Origin: Cryptomeria japonica
Taxonomy: Eukaryota > Streptophyta > Pinopsida > Cupressales > Cupressaceae
Assembly: GCF_030272615.1 (NCBI RefSeq)
Contig: NC_081410.1
Coordinates: forward strand, 286,873,957-286,937,956
Length of the DNA stretch: 64,000 nt
Reading direction: 5' to 3'
Below are positions 23,281 to 35,360 of this stretch, piece by piece. The stretch's first letter is position 1, and every line of letters begins with the position of its first letter. The notes beneath the pieces are model-generated. The model had not been told where the DNA came from and did no database searches. It saw only the letters and a program-made list of their open reading frames with translations. The position numbers were made by a program, and so were the translations under genes.

Positions 23281-26066
23281 GAATTTTGCCCTGGACCCTT
23301 TGGAAGGGTCAGGAGCGGATTTTGCATTCCTGGCTCAAATTCTTCTCACCTTGTGATCATACTTGCTTAGATACATGCCCAAGGACGTCCTCATTCTCAA
23401 CCAACACCAAGCTTGATGTAGATTTGGGGCAAAAATGGAGGTTTTAAGAATTTCGCTCTAGACCCTTTGGAAAGGTCAGGAGCGAAATTCAAGCTTTAGG
23501 TCTTAATTCCTCATCTCCTTCACTTCAATTCATCCTACAGGGCAAAGAAACATCATTTCAACCTCAACTACGCCTTAGGACTCAAAGTCTTGACTTGACA
23601 CAAGGAGAAAATAGGGATTTTGATGAATTTCGCTCTGGACCTTTTGGAAGGGTCAGGAGCGAAATTCCAATTTTAGCTCAAAATTCACATTTTAACTTCA
23701 ATCCACCTCACAAGGCAAGGAAACACTTCACTTCTTTCATCCAACCTAAGTTTAACTTGATTTTGCAAGGTAAAATAGGTGATTGAAGGATTTTCGCCCT
23801 GGACCCTTTGGAAGGGTCAAGAGCGAAAATCTAATTTTAGGGCTATTTCTCCATCCTTTCAAATTCAAATTACCTCCAAGACTTAGAACACCTTGCCTCA
23901 CTCCTATCTAGGCCATAAAAACCAAAAGCTTGACTTGATTTGCAAGGAAAAAAGGGTGATCCTAGGAATTTCGCTCTGGACCCTTTGGAAGGGTCACGAG
24001 CGAAATCTTTGGTTTGAGCCAATTTCCATCATTTTTTAAAACCAATTAACTTCAAAAGGGCAAGAACATGTCTCCTCGCACCCATCCAAGCCATGAAAAC
24101 CTAACATTTGACTAGACTTGCAAGGAAAATAAGTGGTTTTAAGATTTTCGCTCTGGACCCTTTGGAAGGGTCAGGAGCGAAATTCTCATTTTGGCTCAAT
24201 TCTTTCAAACTTGATAATTATTGACCATTCAAGGACATGCCTAAGGACTTCTTTAATCATGATCCACACTACATTTGGCATGAAACTAAGGGAAAAGATA
24301 GGTTTTACACAATTTCGCCTTGGACCCTTTGGAAGGGTCAGGAGCGATTTTCCTTTTCTAGCCCAAAATCATCATTTTTTCAATCCCAATCTTCTTTGCA
24401 AGGTGAAATTTCATCTCTTTTTGCCTTAGGAACAAGGTTTTAAGCTCAAGCAAAGTTAAAAATATATGCTTGTAAGGAATTTCGCTCTGGACCCTTTGGA
24501 AGGGTTAAGAGCGAAACTTCCTTCCTTGGCCAAAACACTCATTCCTTAACTCCTTCAAACGTCCTTAAGGGTTTCAATATGCCCATTCTCTCTTTCAACA
24601 TGCCTTGGACATCAAAACTTGGCCAAATAAGGAAAGAAATGAGGTCTAGGAGGATTTTCGCTCTGGACCCTTTGGAAGGGTCAGGAGCGAAAATCTCATT
24701 CTTGACTTGATCCTTCATCTTTTCAACTCCAATCTTCTCTGGAAGGTAACAAAACATCATTCTTCACCCAGAAGACAAGGTTTGTGGTCTAAGCAAGGTC
24801 AAAAAAATAGGCTTGCAAGGAATTTCGCTCTGGACCCTTTGGAAGGGTCAGGAGCGAAATTCATCTTCTTGGCTAGAATCCTTCATTTTTTCAAAGCTTT
24901 CAAACATTTCCAACATCCAAACATGTCTACTCTTCCCTTCAAAATGCCTTGCAAATCAAAATTTGGTCAAATAAGGCAAGAAATGAGTCTTAGGTTGATT
25001 TTTGCTCTAGACCCTTTGGAAGGGTCAGGAGCGAAAATCTTGATTTAGGCTTTAATTGCTCATTTTTCAAACTTCAATCTTCTCCTGGAGGCAAATATAG
25101 ATTGTTTTCCACTTGAGGAACCAGGTTTTAAGCCCATTCGAGGTAGCAAATGAGGATTATAATGAATTTCGCTCTGGACCCTTTGGAAGTGTCAAGAGCG
25201 AAATTCCTATTCTTGGCTAAAATCTTCATCTCATCCACCTTTACTCACCTCCTAAGGTCAGAACATGTCAAAAATCCCCCAAACATGCCTAAGTAACTAT
25301 GAAATTGCTCTTGACAAGTGATAAATTGAGGTGCATAAGGATTTTCGCTCTGAACCCTTTGGAAGGGTCAGGAGCGAAATTCCTAATCTTGGCCAAAATC
25401 CTTCACATTTCTACGTTCCATCACCTAAGGCAGAGACATGTTATTTCCTTCCCAAATTCGCCCATGGAACAAGGTTGGTATCCAAAACAAGGGAGCAAAT
25501 GAGGCTTATGAAGAATTTCGCTCTGAAACCTTTGGAAGGGTCAGGAGCGAAATTCCTATTTTTGGACAAGATCCTCACTTTTCAAAACACTTCTCAAGGC
25601 AAGAACACATCAAGACTCACACACAATGCCTAATAAACCAACGCCCATCCAAAACAAGGAAGGAAAATGAGGGTTATAAGGATTTTCACTCTGGACCCTT
25701 TGGAAGGGTCAGGAGCGAAATTCCTCTCCCAGGCTAGAATCCATCATCCCAAGGTCTAAAATCTCCTCTCCAAGGCTAAGTTGCATCAAACCTTCTCAAT
25801 TATGCCTCAAAAGTCTACAAACTTGGTAAAGCTAAGGAGAAAAAAAGAGGAAATATGAATTTCACTCTGGACCCTTTGGAAGGGTCAAGAGCGAAATTCC
25901 CCTTAGGCCATGATCCTGACTTCATTTTTTCGCATTTCTTCATTCAAACAAGTGCTTTTGCCTTCATTCAAGCCTAGGAATGTGTTAGTTCTAGGTTTTG
26001 GTCAAAGTAGAATGTCTTATGGAGAATTTCGCTCTGGACCCTTTGGAAGGGTCAGGAGCGAAATTT
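23281..26066. repeat. array of 17 hairpins at ~172-bp spacing in the A2 LTR
   Basis: The motif TTTCGCTC-TG-GACCCTT-TGG-AAGGGTC-AG-GAGCGAAA recurs 17 times, starting near 23281, 23450, 23626, 23789, 23967, 24143, 24311, 24478, 24653, 24821, 24997, 25165, 25340, 25515, 25680, 25857 and 26026. Each copy folds into a long stem with symmetric 2-nt mismatches. Outer flanks often match their partner as well (AATTTCGC with GCGAAATT, GATTTTCGC with GCGAAAATC). The roughly 130-bp sequences between hairpins are much less similar. Confidence 0.9.
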
Positions 26067-27189
26067 GACATTTTGGACTCTCTGTTGGGATCATTTTATG
26101 GAATATAACATTTAAGTATAAGTGACATTTATACTTTGTTATATTCCATATATACTTTCAGGATGTTTGAGAGTGGTTTCGGACCTCCAGGAATTATATT
26201 GCAAAATCTAGTTTTTGGAGCATCCTTCAGTTTTCCAGACTTAGTCAAATTTCAGGATCAGGACATTCCAGACTCAGCCAAATTTCAAGATCAGGACATT
26301 CCAGACAGCCAAATTTCAGGGCATTTGAAGATCAGGATGACATTCGAAACTTCATCACTCACCAACTTGACCTAGCTCAGAGCTTCAAGAATGATACTCA
26401 CTCACCAAGCAAGACACAATTAGCAACAAGATCAAAACCAGACCCTAAAGAAGACTCTCAAAGAAACCCTAATTCTGGGGCCCCAAAGACTCACCTCGCT
26501 CAAGCAAAGCCTACCATCCTATTGATCCCCTGGCGACACTCAAAATGCAAAGGCTAATAGACAAACCCTAAACAACTAGAAAGCGAACCCCAGAAAGCAA
26601 AAAAAAGTAGGGGTCCCCATTTGCAATGGGGCGATGTGTGAATACGTCACAACAAGAAATAACCCTTTTCAATGAGGCTTAACAGCCTTTATATAGAAAA
26701 ATGGTCACAGAGGAGAGACCATTGTGTTGTCCTCATTTTTGTTTCCAAAAATGAAGGATCACTGCATTAAAAAAAATTGTGAAAAAATGAAAAAATTTAC
26801 TCTATGGCACGCTTCCCGAGGCAAAATTTCGACTAATCCTTGGACTGGCTTAATCCTCAATTCATCCTAGAACTACGTTTCGAATTTCATCGAATTTTGG
26901 GTTTGTTTGCTATGTCTTTCCTTCAATTTCGGGTTTTAAAATCCCGCCTGCAGGTGGAGAATTTTCTTCAAACTACAAGTTTTAATGATGTTCATTGTTT
27001 TGGTCTTTGTAGGGGAATTTTCAGCTTATTACATATGCACTTTTATTAAAAAATGTTACTTGTAATTTGTTTTAAATTTCCCTTTTATTGTTTTTGTCAT
27101 TTTTACTGTTTTTGGTCTTTTTTAGTTAAAATAGGGATTTTTTGGCTAAATTACAACTAAACTTGTAGTTCTCTCCAAAAACCCCTACT

Positions 27190-28530
27190 TTAATGGTTTT
27201 TACATGTAATAGGGATTTTAAACCCCCATTACATGTGTGCAAGCAATTCTAACTTGTTGTAGGGATTTTATTTCCCTTTTACAAGTAAGTAAAACTTGCA
27301 TTTCTCTCCAAAAAACCCGATTTTACACATAAAGTGCATTTTTGACAATTTTAAACATGCAGTTTGTTCCAAAAAACCTGATTTTGACTTTGTAAGTGAA
27401 AAAGTTAAAAATAAAACTTGCTATTTGGCTCAAAAAACCCGATTTTGGCTTTGTAAGTGAAAAAGTGAAAATTAGAACTTGTCATATGTTCTAAAAAACC
27501 CAATTTTCACATACTTATGCATTTCGAACTTGTTCTTGTCTCCCAAAAACCCGAATTCCAAGGAAAAACGGTTTTTGAAGATTTCAAAGCAGATTTTTGT
27601 GGAGATCTTCTAGGAAGGAGAGGCGTTTTGGTTTCTACCCTATTCTTATGCATTTGAAACCACTTGTCACGCCATTTTGGGTTTGCATTTACTGGTTTTT
27701 TGCTCCAAATCAGCAACCACGTGTTTCCAAAATGCCACATTTTGGTGGACCAAATCTCCACAAAGTTGCAATCTCCTAGTTCGTTTTTGCCTTTCATGCC
27801 AAGGCGTTGAGGGTTAAAGAGGTTCCAAGCATTTTCCAAGCCACACTACACTCATTTGCTGCCACGTTTTTTTGTATAGGGCGTTTTTTGCAAAACGTGG
27901 CAAGGGTTTAATATTGCGGTTGGTCTCTATTTATTGTTTTAGCTTCTTCATTCCAAAGATTGTTGCATTTTTGGAGAAGCATTTTCAGTTTGAAGAAAGG
28001 TATGTTCTCTTTCCTTTCTTTCCTTCATTTTATTATTTTCTTGTTTTCTTAGTTTTCTTTCTTAGTTGCATTTTTGTAAATGTGTTGTTCTTTCCCAAAA
28101 AATCGGTTTTTTGTGAGAGAGATCTTCCCCTTGGAATGCAATTTTTTGGATTGCATTGTTCTTCCCATATTTCCCTCTTTACTTGTATTTGGGATTTTTA
28201 ATCCCTATTACAAGTTCGCTGGAAATTCTTGTTCTTCCCTTACGGTTAAGGAATTTAACCATTTTCGGTTAAAATTCCAAGTTGAAAAGTGTGAAATACC
28301 CCTCCCTTTCAAATTCGGGTTTTAAAAACCGGATTACATGTTGAAGAGTTCTTCCCATTTTCATGAAAATGACATTCCCGGATTTTCCCATTTCTATCCA
28401 TTCATTTTTCCCATATCCGTACTTTTCATTTCCGTCATTTTCCGCAAGTCAAATTCTCATTTTCCATCCATTTCTCCATTTGCAAATTTACAAGTGTACT
28501 TGCATTCGGGTTTTAAAACCCTGATTACAT
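27190..28530. repeat. set of small hairpins with ACATGTAAT/CCC arms in element B
   Basis: Several inverted motifs of the pattern (A/T)C(A/T)TGTA..GGG-TTTTAA-CCC..TACA(A/T)G occur near 27205-27240, 27253-27285, 28190-28215, 28310-28340 and 28497-28530. They lie upstream of the ORF in the presumed U3. Confidence 0.6.
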
Positions 28531-28684
28531 GTATGTTCTTTCCAACTTGTATACTTGCGAAAATTTCCCCAAGATCCAAAATTGGTCAAAGTCAAGATTT
28601 TCCCATTTCCATATATTTCCCCTCTTCCTCTCACCAAATCGTGAAATTCAAGAATCGAAGTTTTTCCCATTTGGAGAAGGAAGA

Positions 28685-31600
28685 ATGATATTTGCAGCTG
28701 ACTATGATGTTGCCTTAACTCTTTTAAGTCTTCATCACAGTATTCCAGGTTCACAATCAATGTCAGATTTGCCGGCATCTCCAGCTTCAAAGAAGATGAA
28801 ATACAAATATGACAAATATCAGAACGAGGTTGCACCTTCCCAAGTTTCTTCCCCTTTGGATCATATCAGAGATACGAAAACAGGGCACGTGGATATGACA
28901 GAATTTGTTAATAGGGTGGAAGATCCACAAGATAATAACATGCAGCGGTTGTTGGACAGCCATATCCACCATGCATCATCTTTCCCGATGGCTGCCCTAG
29001 AACCTGAGTTTGTTCTCGCTTGCGCCCATCATTTTGACAAAGAGTCAAGAGTCATCAAAAATGATGATGGCGAAGCTATAATCCATCTTGATGCAGATAC
29101 GATCGAGAAGGTCTTCAGAATATCTCCTGCACCTATTTACATGGAAATCTCCAAAGAAAGTGCAGCAGAGTATTACATGAAGAGGGAAAAAGATTGCAAG
29201 CGACATATCAACAAGTGGATCCAAGAGCCATGAGCCTCCTTCTCCAGGTGGGCGAAGTTGTACCGCTGCGATTTCAAATGGGAAATGGGAGACACCATAA
29301 CCCTTCTCAGCAGGATGATAGGCCTCGAGTATTCTAATGTCTTTGAGCCATGGATGTATCAGTTCATCATGTTCATAAGGCAGTCTCATCACATTTCATG
29401 GGGAGAAGTCATCAGCAATGCCTTGTGTGAACAACTTGCAGCAGTCCCTACCACCATGACTTTCTTCATGAATTCATATTTGGTATACTTGGCAGCATCA
29501 CTTAGACACTTTCCAGGTCTTTCTACCAAGGGTGATCGCTCACTTGTACCAGTTTAGAAGTATTACGACCAGTTGCCGTTGAGACCCAATAGACTGCATT
29601 TCAGAAGAGTCCAAGATGCATTCTTCGGATATTTCATGTGTCAGTTTGACAGAAGTCTTAGAAACAAAAGAGTATCAGATGAGGCATGGGAAAGGGTATG
29701 CGAATATGGATGTTTGTTTCTACAGTTTCCCACCTTCACCTATATGAGGATCGGATGCTATGGTGGTCAGCCATATATGCTTCCCAGATACCCAACTGAT
29801 AAGATCATTCTTATGGAGTTGGGAAGACAGATCATGGCTGTCCACACTTTTCAGTCTGCTAGGCACAAGGTTGGAATGGGGATCTCTACCACAAATCCAC
29901 TAAAAATTGGCCGGTATTCCCTTGTCACATCTGTGAAAGCTAAGGCCATGGAGACTGAACTGCAGGAAATCAAGCTCAAAAGGTTTAAACCTAGAGCTGA
30001 TTTTGATTACAGGGGTATGAAGGAGAAGATCAAGAAGTCTTTTGTGCATGTGCATCGCATTGAGGACATCTGGGTAGATCTCCGCACTGAAACTGAAGTT
30101 CTGAAGATGGATTACTGCAGTCTCACTGTTGAGCAAATTGTTGATTTGAACATGGTGGATATCCCACAAGGGATGATTGATGATGAGCACATACTTGATC
30201 CTGAATACGTTTCTCGGAGGGTTGAGGAAGCTCCACTTCCTTTGATCCAATGGTCGCACAAAGAGTGCATATCCATCCTTGAGAGATTTCAGCCTATCTT
30301 GGCTAACACTAACGCATGGTTGAAAAATAATGCTGTTAGACTTATAAAAATCAAGGTTGGTAAAGAAGATGATTCTACGAAGCCTCTTGGACAGAAGTCT
30401 GAGATTCAGGTTGACAACAAGGAGGGTGTATCATCTTCGGGCACAAAGATCCAGTTGCGAGTCAGTCGTGCAATAATGCTTCCTCCTGAGGAGACGACAG
30501 TTCGTGGGAAAGAAAAATCACTATTTCATGTTCAGGTGATTGATCTAGATAATCCAGAAGAGGGGCAGCAATCTGATGATGCTCCCAAGTCTCCAGTTTC
30601 AAACTCACCTCATAAGATCATTCCTCCAGTTTTAGACTCGCCTCATAATATCATTCCTCCAGTTTCCATTGAGATGCCTCTTTCTCCTCCTGATTTGCTT
30701 GTGGATGAGTCTCCTCAGAATGCTATTCCCATTTTAGCATACAAGCCATCTCCTGATCCTCAACAAGAGAGTGTGTTGGAAGTTCTTGAGGATACTCCTA
30801 CTTGCATCCAGTTATCAGAAATTGATACTTCCACTTCTGGTTTTGAAGAATTCATGAGGCAATCTTCATGCCCATTGGTAACTAAGCAAACCGTGGTCGC
30901 TATCCAAACAGATATTCCTCCCAGGATGACCACTGTGATTCAAATAGAAACTACTTCTCCTTTGCCTACAGCTGCTACTGGAGGGGAGTTGATGACTTTG
31001 CCTCCATGGCTCAGTTCTTTTACTCCGAAAAGGAAAAAGCAAGAAATCTCACCTGATGCCTTCGACTATCAGCAACTGAAACAGTCCAGATCCAAAGTTG
31101 CTAAGAAGGCCAAGACTATCTCCAGAGTAACTGTTGACAGCAACAAGATGAAGGTAGCTGAAATTGTGGAACCTATTGCAAATAAGCCACTTGAAGAAAT
31201 GTCAGCCCCTGATTATAAGGTTACAAGGATAGAGTTGGGCAAACAAATGCATGAGGTCATTAAACATGATGCTCAGTTTTCTGTTGCTTCGCTGGTGCAA
31301 AGGTGTGATGAGCTTCTAGCAAAGAAAGACAAGCTAGAAGATGAAAACTAACAACTTATGGCAGCCGGTCATAAAATCACAAAACCTGCTGCTGAAGGGA
31401 GTAACTCCATAGGTCCTTCTAGTTCCCAAAAATCACTTCGTGGTGTGGAAAGGGCTGCTCAGAATGTACAAGCATTGGATTCCTGGGTTGATCAACTTCA
31501 TGATCTATGTGCACAGGTAATGAAAGACATTTTTCAGATGATGTCTAAGTTAGAGACCATTGAGGAGAAACTGGGTCAGACATTTGATACTTTCAAAAAG

Positions 31601-32149
31601 AATCTGGAAAGTGTTGAAGAAAGTTTGACAATCTGGCGTACCATGCCCCATCAACAGCTGAGTGTTTTGCAGGAGCATGCCATCATCTCTTCCAGGATCA
31701 TGTACTTGGAATTTGAAGAACTCCTGGAAAACAAGACCCTTGTTCTTAAATCCCTCATTGAGGAGATCGGTGATGCAAAGAGATTCTGGGGTGAAGTTTT
31801 CCGAAATATTGTCTCACATTGTGAAAGGGCCTCTTGCAACATAGTAAGTCAGGATGGAGAGCTGATTCCAGAAGAAGAAGTTCTTGCTGATTTACAAATG
31901 AGGATTCATAATGAATGGAGGAGCGAACAATTCTCGGCCGCTTCAATTCAGATATTAATGAAACACCAAGCCTTTTTGCATGAAATCCAGTCTATCCTGG
32001 ATAAAAACAATTCTGCGCTCCTTCGGTGTCATGACACTATTGTGAAGACCATGGTTGTTACCAAGAACACCCATGAACCGAATCTCGAGGAACTACAAAC
32101 GAGTATCCAGAAATTTCAAGGATTTGTGTCTTCACAAAATGTAACTTAA
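28685..32149 (+). pseudogene. element B long ORF, uncharacterised, three in-frame stops
   Basis: One frame of about 1154 codons runs from the ATG at 28685 to the stop at 32147-32149. It is interrupted only by TGA at 29231, TAG at 29555 and TAA at 31349, all in the same frame. Order: an N-terminal globular part (GHVDMTEFVNRVED, FTYMRIGCYGG, YMLPRYPTDK); a Pro/Ser-rich, probably disordered middle with repeats of SPH(K/N)IIPPV; a basic patch FTPKRKKQE; and a C-terminal heptad-rich stretch (MMSKLETIEEKLGQTFDTF) suggesting a coiled coil. No gag, protease, RT, RNase H or integrase motif. A decayed relative lies at 5415-6507. Function unknown. Confidence 0.75.
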
Positions 32150-32436
32150 GTGTTTTTCAACACTTAGTTGTATTTTTCCACTTTTGTAATCTTTAGTTGT
32201 ATTTTTGTTTTGACAAGTTGCATGTAAAAGTATTTTTTGTAAAAAGCAAGTTACACATTACTTGCACTTTTGTAATTACATGTAAGGCAACTACAAGTTG
32301 TGTCCAATTAAGACTATAGTTGGAATAAGTCTTAGTTAGTTATTAAAGTCTTAGTTAGTTATTGACTAAGTTTTGGTGGTTGAGGGAATCTCTCAAGTTA
32401 GTTAGGATCCTCCCACCTTTTTCTCAAGGCTCCTCT

Positions 32437-32445
32437 TCTATAAAT
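32437..32445 (+). promoter_or_regulatory. TATA box of element B
   Basis: TCTATAAAT lies in a context resembling the promoters of the other LTRs here, followed after about 30-40 bp by a likely transcription start region. Confidence 0.5.
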
Positions 32446-32509
32446 GCTTGAGGGGTCTATTGTAATTTTTATCTTTTGGAAAGCAAGCAAAAACTCTGCC
32501 AAATTTACA

Positions 32510-33000
32510 GCAAAGAAATCTTTGAGCTTTCATGTGTAAATTCAAGAATTGAAAGGAATAGAAGGAAATTGCTCGAGCTTTGAGTCTTTGTGCTACATTC
32601 TTGACTTAGTGTTCTATATTAACTTACTTGCAAGTGTTCCTAAAGAGCTTAATCACATCTGATTTGTAGTCTTTGTGCTGCAAGTAGTTGAGTTTAATAT
32701 AGATTAAAATAAATATTTTGTTGAGAGAAGCTACAAGTCTTTGTGCCTTCACTTGTTCTTAAGAGAATTTAGGAATAGATTATGTGAGAAATAGCTATAA
32801 GTCTTTGTGCTTATACTACTTCCCATTATTTAAAGTAGAAAATAATAGTGTTTTTCAGTCTTTGAGCTGTCATAACTCGTTCTTTATTGCATTAGAGTAG
32901 AAAAAGGGTAGATAGGACTTCACATAATCAAGTCTTTGAGCTTGATATTATCGTCCCGTCTTGAAGGAAGTGACGGAAGTCTTTGCGCTTTCAAGAAACT
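32510..33000 (+). repeat. AGTCTTTGTGCT motif array in element B R-U5
   Basis: AGTCTTTG(T/A/C)GCT or a close variant occurs about eight times between 32510 and 33000 at irregular 40-90-bp spacing. The sequence between motifs is not conserved. The array lies wholly downstream of the TATA box, so it would be transcribed. Confidence 0.75.
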
Positions 33001-33260
33001 TTATTTCCTTTCACTAATTTCATTTGAAAGTGGTTACTGTTGTTTATATCCAATCACTATCCTTTTCTGTGAAGAGAAAAGGATATTGTCTTTCTTGAAA
33101 GAAGAAGAAAGATTGTTGTCCCATCCTATTTTATTTCCAAAGTTGTAGTTAGAAAGGGGGAGCCTTCCCTTAATTAGGAGAGTTTTTACTCATGTGTTGT
33201 GGTTGAAACCACAATTTTGTATATTTCCCCAAGTGTACAAAATTTTCAACCAACACATTG

Positions 33261-33990
33261 GTCAAGGAAGAGAAGCCTTGACCCTTGTGTGTGCAAAGGA
33301 ATGTCAGTCAGAGAATGTAGGGAAGTGCATGGACCTAACATGGTGTCCATTCAAGCAACCCGACCATACCTTGACAAGGCAATCCCAAGAAGAAAAGTAC
33401 TTCTAGAAGGTGGATTGCCTAACATTCCAAAGTCAGAGCATGCAGGCTTGACATGAAGGCCATCAAGTAACCATAAAGAAGCATGGCCCTGAACTCCACT
33501 TGATGGCAATCCTGAAAAAACATTAAATGCGCGCCTGTAGCTACATGAATCATAGTGTACAAGTCGCAAGAGTTGGTGGACCGTTGAGAGCTTTGAGTGT
33601 TGATCACGCCACTTGTAAGTGTTGCAAGTCGGAAACTTGGGATTCTGGGGTTTGAAAGAATTGGGAAACTTGCGTTTCCAAAGTTGGGAAGACTTGGGAA
33701 ACTTGGGTTTTTGAGATTTGGGGTTCCGGGGATCATGAAGGAAAGGCTTACGAACTTGGGAATTTCGAGATTCTAGGGTTCTGGGGTCAGTGAAGGCAAA
33801 AGCTTAGGAGCTTGGGAATTTCAGGATTCCGAGATTCTGAGGTTAAAGAAGGCAAAAGCTTAGGAACTTAGGAATTTCGGGATTTCGGGGTCAATGAAGG
33901 CAAAAGCTTAGGAACTTGGGAATTTCGGGATTTGGGGGTTCTGAGATCAATGGAGACAAAAGCATAGGAATTTGGGAAATTCGGGATTCA
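33261..33990 (-). repeat. last piece of the 3' LTR of element C, with tandem array
   Basis: GTCAAGGAAGAGAAGCCTTG onward matches 45557-46440. From about 33640 it holds a short-period array around TTAGGAACTTGGGAATTTCG. Homology to C2 ends near 33990, where unrelated sequence and then LTR D follow. Confidence 0.85.
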
Positions 33991-33994
33991 AATC

Positions 33995-35360
33995 AACAGA
34001 TTGGAAAGTTCTAAAAGGATGCCAAGCTTTATGTTCGAACCTTCCAGCTGACTTGGCCAACTCACAGAGTGAACCCTTTGGATTACTCACTCCCTAGACT
34101 TTAGCCTCTCCAGGACCTAGCCGGGTACACCTATTCACCAATTGACTTCCTCAGGCTAATGCTTTTTATAGCAGATTATACTTTACACTGTATTCTAATT
34201 CTGATATTTATCTTCAAATGGCAATTGCTTCTGAGATAAAATTATCTATTCTTTAGCTTCTTCTAACTTCTATTTATTCCTACTTCCTACACTTATATCC
34301 TACTTAAATCTTCAAACTAAAACTGAAAATGTTGTACTGAGTAATAGTAAGTATGATTTGATAACTGATCAGTGCCTTCCTATCTCTTGGGCTACAGAGT
34401 CACTCTTTTCTAGAATCTCACGTATAACCCCTATGAGACAATTTTTAAACCCACCCCTTGGATGGATCTGTCAACATATCCAATTCTCAATACTAACTGA
34501 ACTACTGTTTCCCACAACAAATAAGTCTGATTGAGTTTAACTTCTCCTTGAAAAGACCAATCAGCAAAATCACAAGGATATGGTCATCACAAATGATTTT
34601 GTTTAATCAGGTTATTATGACAATCAACAACTCTTTCATAAGAGAATTTAAGACAACATTCATTTACTGGAAATGAATATCACAGGAGAACTGATATCTA
34701 AAACATAAGTACTACACAAATGTACTGGATTACACTCTCGGTGTACTACACCTTCGGCGGGTTTCACTCGCGGCAGATCTACACCTTCGACAGGATAAGT
34801 ATTTCTTGAGCCTTGTGTAATTTGCCAACCATTGAATGTTACTACTCAAATTATGCAACAGAGTTACACGCAATATACTCTTTGGATATATATATATATA
34901 TATATATTAGTTTAGTGCACAAAAAAAACTTTGGGGACATGTATTTCATCTAGAACTCGATTACAAATGTATCTTCAAATGAAGGCATTACAGATTCGAA
35001 CCACCAACAAAATAGGGTGAGGAGGTACTCCCACCAAAACTGCAAATACAGAATAGGGAAGATCTTACCCTTCCAAAACTGCAACAGAACGAAACTCCAA
35101 TTGGAATTCACAAATACAAATAAAACATCAAATTCACCATACCAACAACTATGCCAAACTCGGCCTTATAAAGAGCTCCAAGAAGTTTCCCGAAGGGTTA
35201 CAAGCAGGCCGACAATAATTTATTATTTTATTAATTTGGGCCCCTTTATTTAATAATTAAATTAATCAACTAAACAAGTCCTTATGATATTATTTAAAAT
35301 TTAGGACGACTTAATTATTTAACTTAATTATATCACTTTATTAAAATTGGGGACATTACA
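33995..35360 (-). repeat. LTR D, interrupting the integrase end of element C
   Basis: In minus orientation it begins TGTAATGTCCCCAATTTTA at 35360, with an AT-rich U3 and a TATA box (CTTTATAAG) at 35165-35173. The left boundary is uncertain: the U5 end may be near 34480, leaving about 500 bp unexplained. It joins the integrase frame directly after KEGDLV. No matching TSD was found, so the insertion was followed by deletion, or it is a recombination junction. Confidence 0.55.
34886..34908. repeat. (TA)n microsatellite in LTR D
   Basis: Uninterrupted alternating TA run. Confidence 0.8.

Larger units (their letters stand above)
21658..26654 (-). mobile_element. A2: 5.0-kb solo LTR of family A
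   Basis: TGTTGATGTG...CACAACA, 4997 bp, homologous along its length with the A1 LTR. Flanks GGAAA (21653-21657) and AGAAA (26655-26659) form a TSD with one mismatch. The uninterrupted copy at 45470-45510 shows the empty site. No internal region or second LTR is attached, so it is a solo LTR left by LTR-LTR recombination. Confidence 0.88.
26725..33255 (+). mobile_element. element B: 6.5-kb probable solo LTR carrying an ORF
   Basis: Starts TGTTGTCCTC and ends TTCAACCAACA, flanked by a perfect 5-bp TSD, CATTG (26720-26724 and 33256-33260). The neighbouring C2 copy shows the unoccupied site. I found no direct terminal repeat inside it and no primer site or polypurine tract, so it behaves as one LTR. 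A TATA box at 32437-32445 follows the ORF, which would place the ORF in U3 and 32470-33255 in R-U5. The alternative is a non-autonomous element with terminal repeats too diverged for me to see. Confidence 0.75.

Noticed and set aside
23595-25737. Many ORFs of 60-110 codons with repeated FGRVRSEIP-like phrases
   Set aside because: They translate the hairpin array and its spacers in the A2 LTR; no codon bias or start context, and the same peptide recurs because the motif recurs.
21658-26654. CRISPR-like array of regularly spaced palindromic repeats
   Set aside because: Spacing and hairpins superficially resemble one, but the locus is a eukaryotic LTR with TSD and TATA box, units are about 172 bp, and no cas gene exists.
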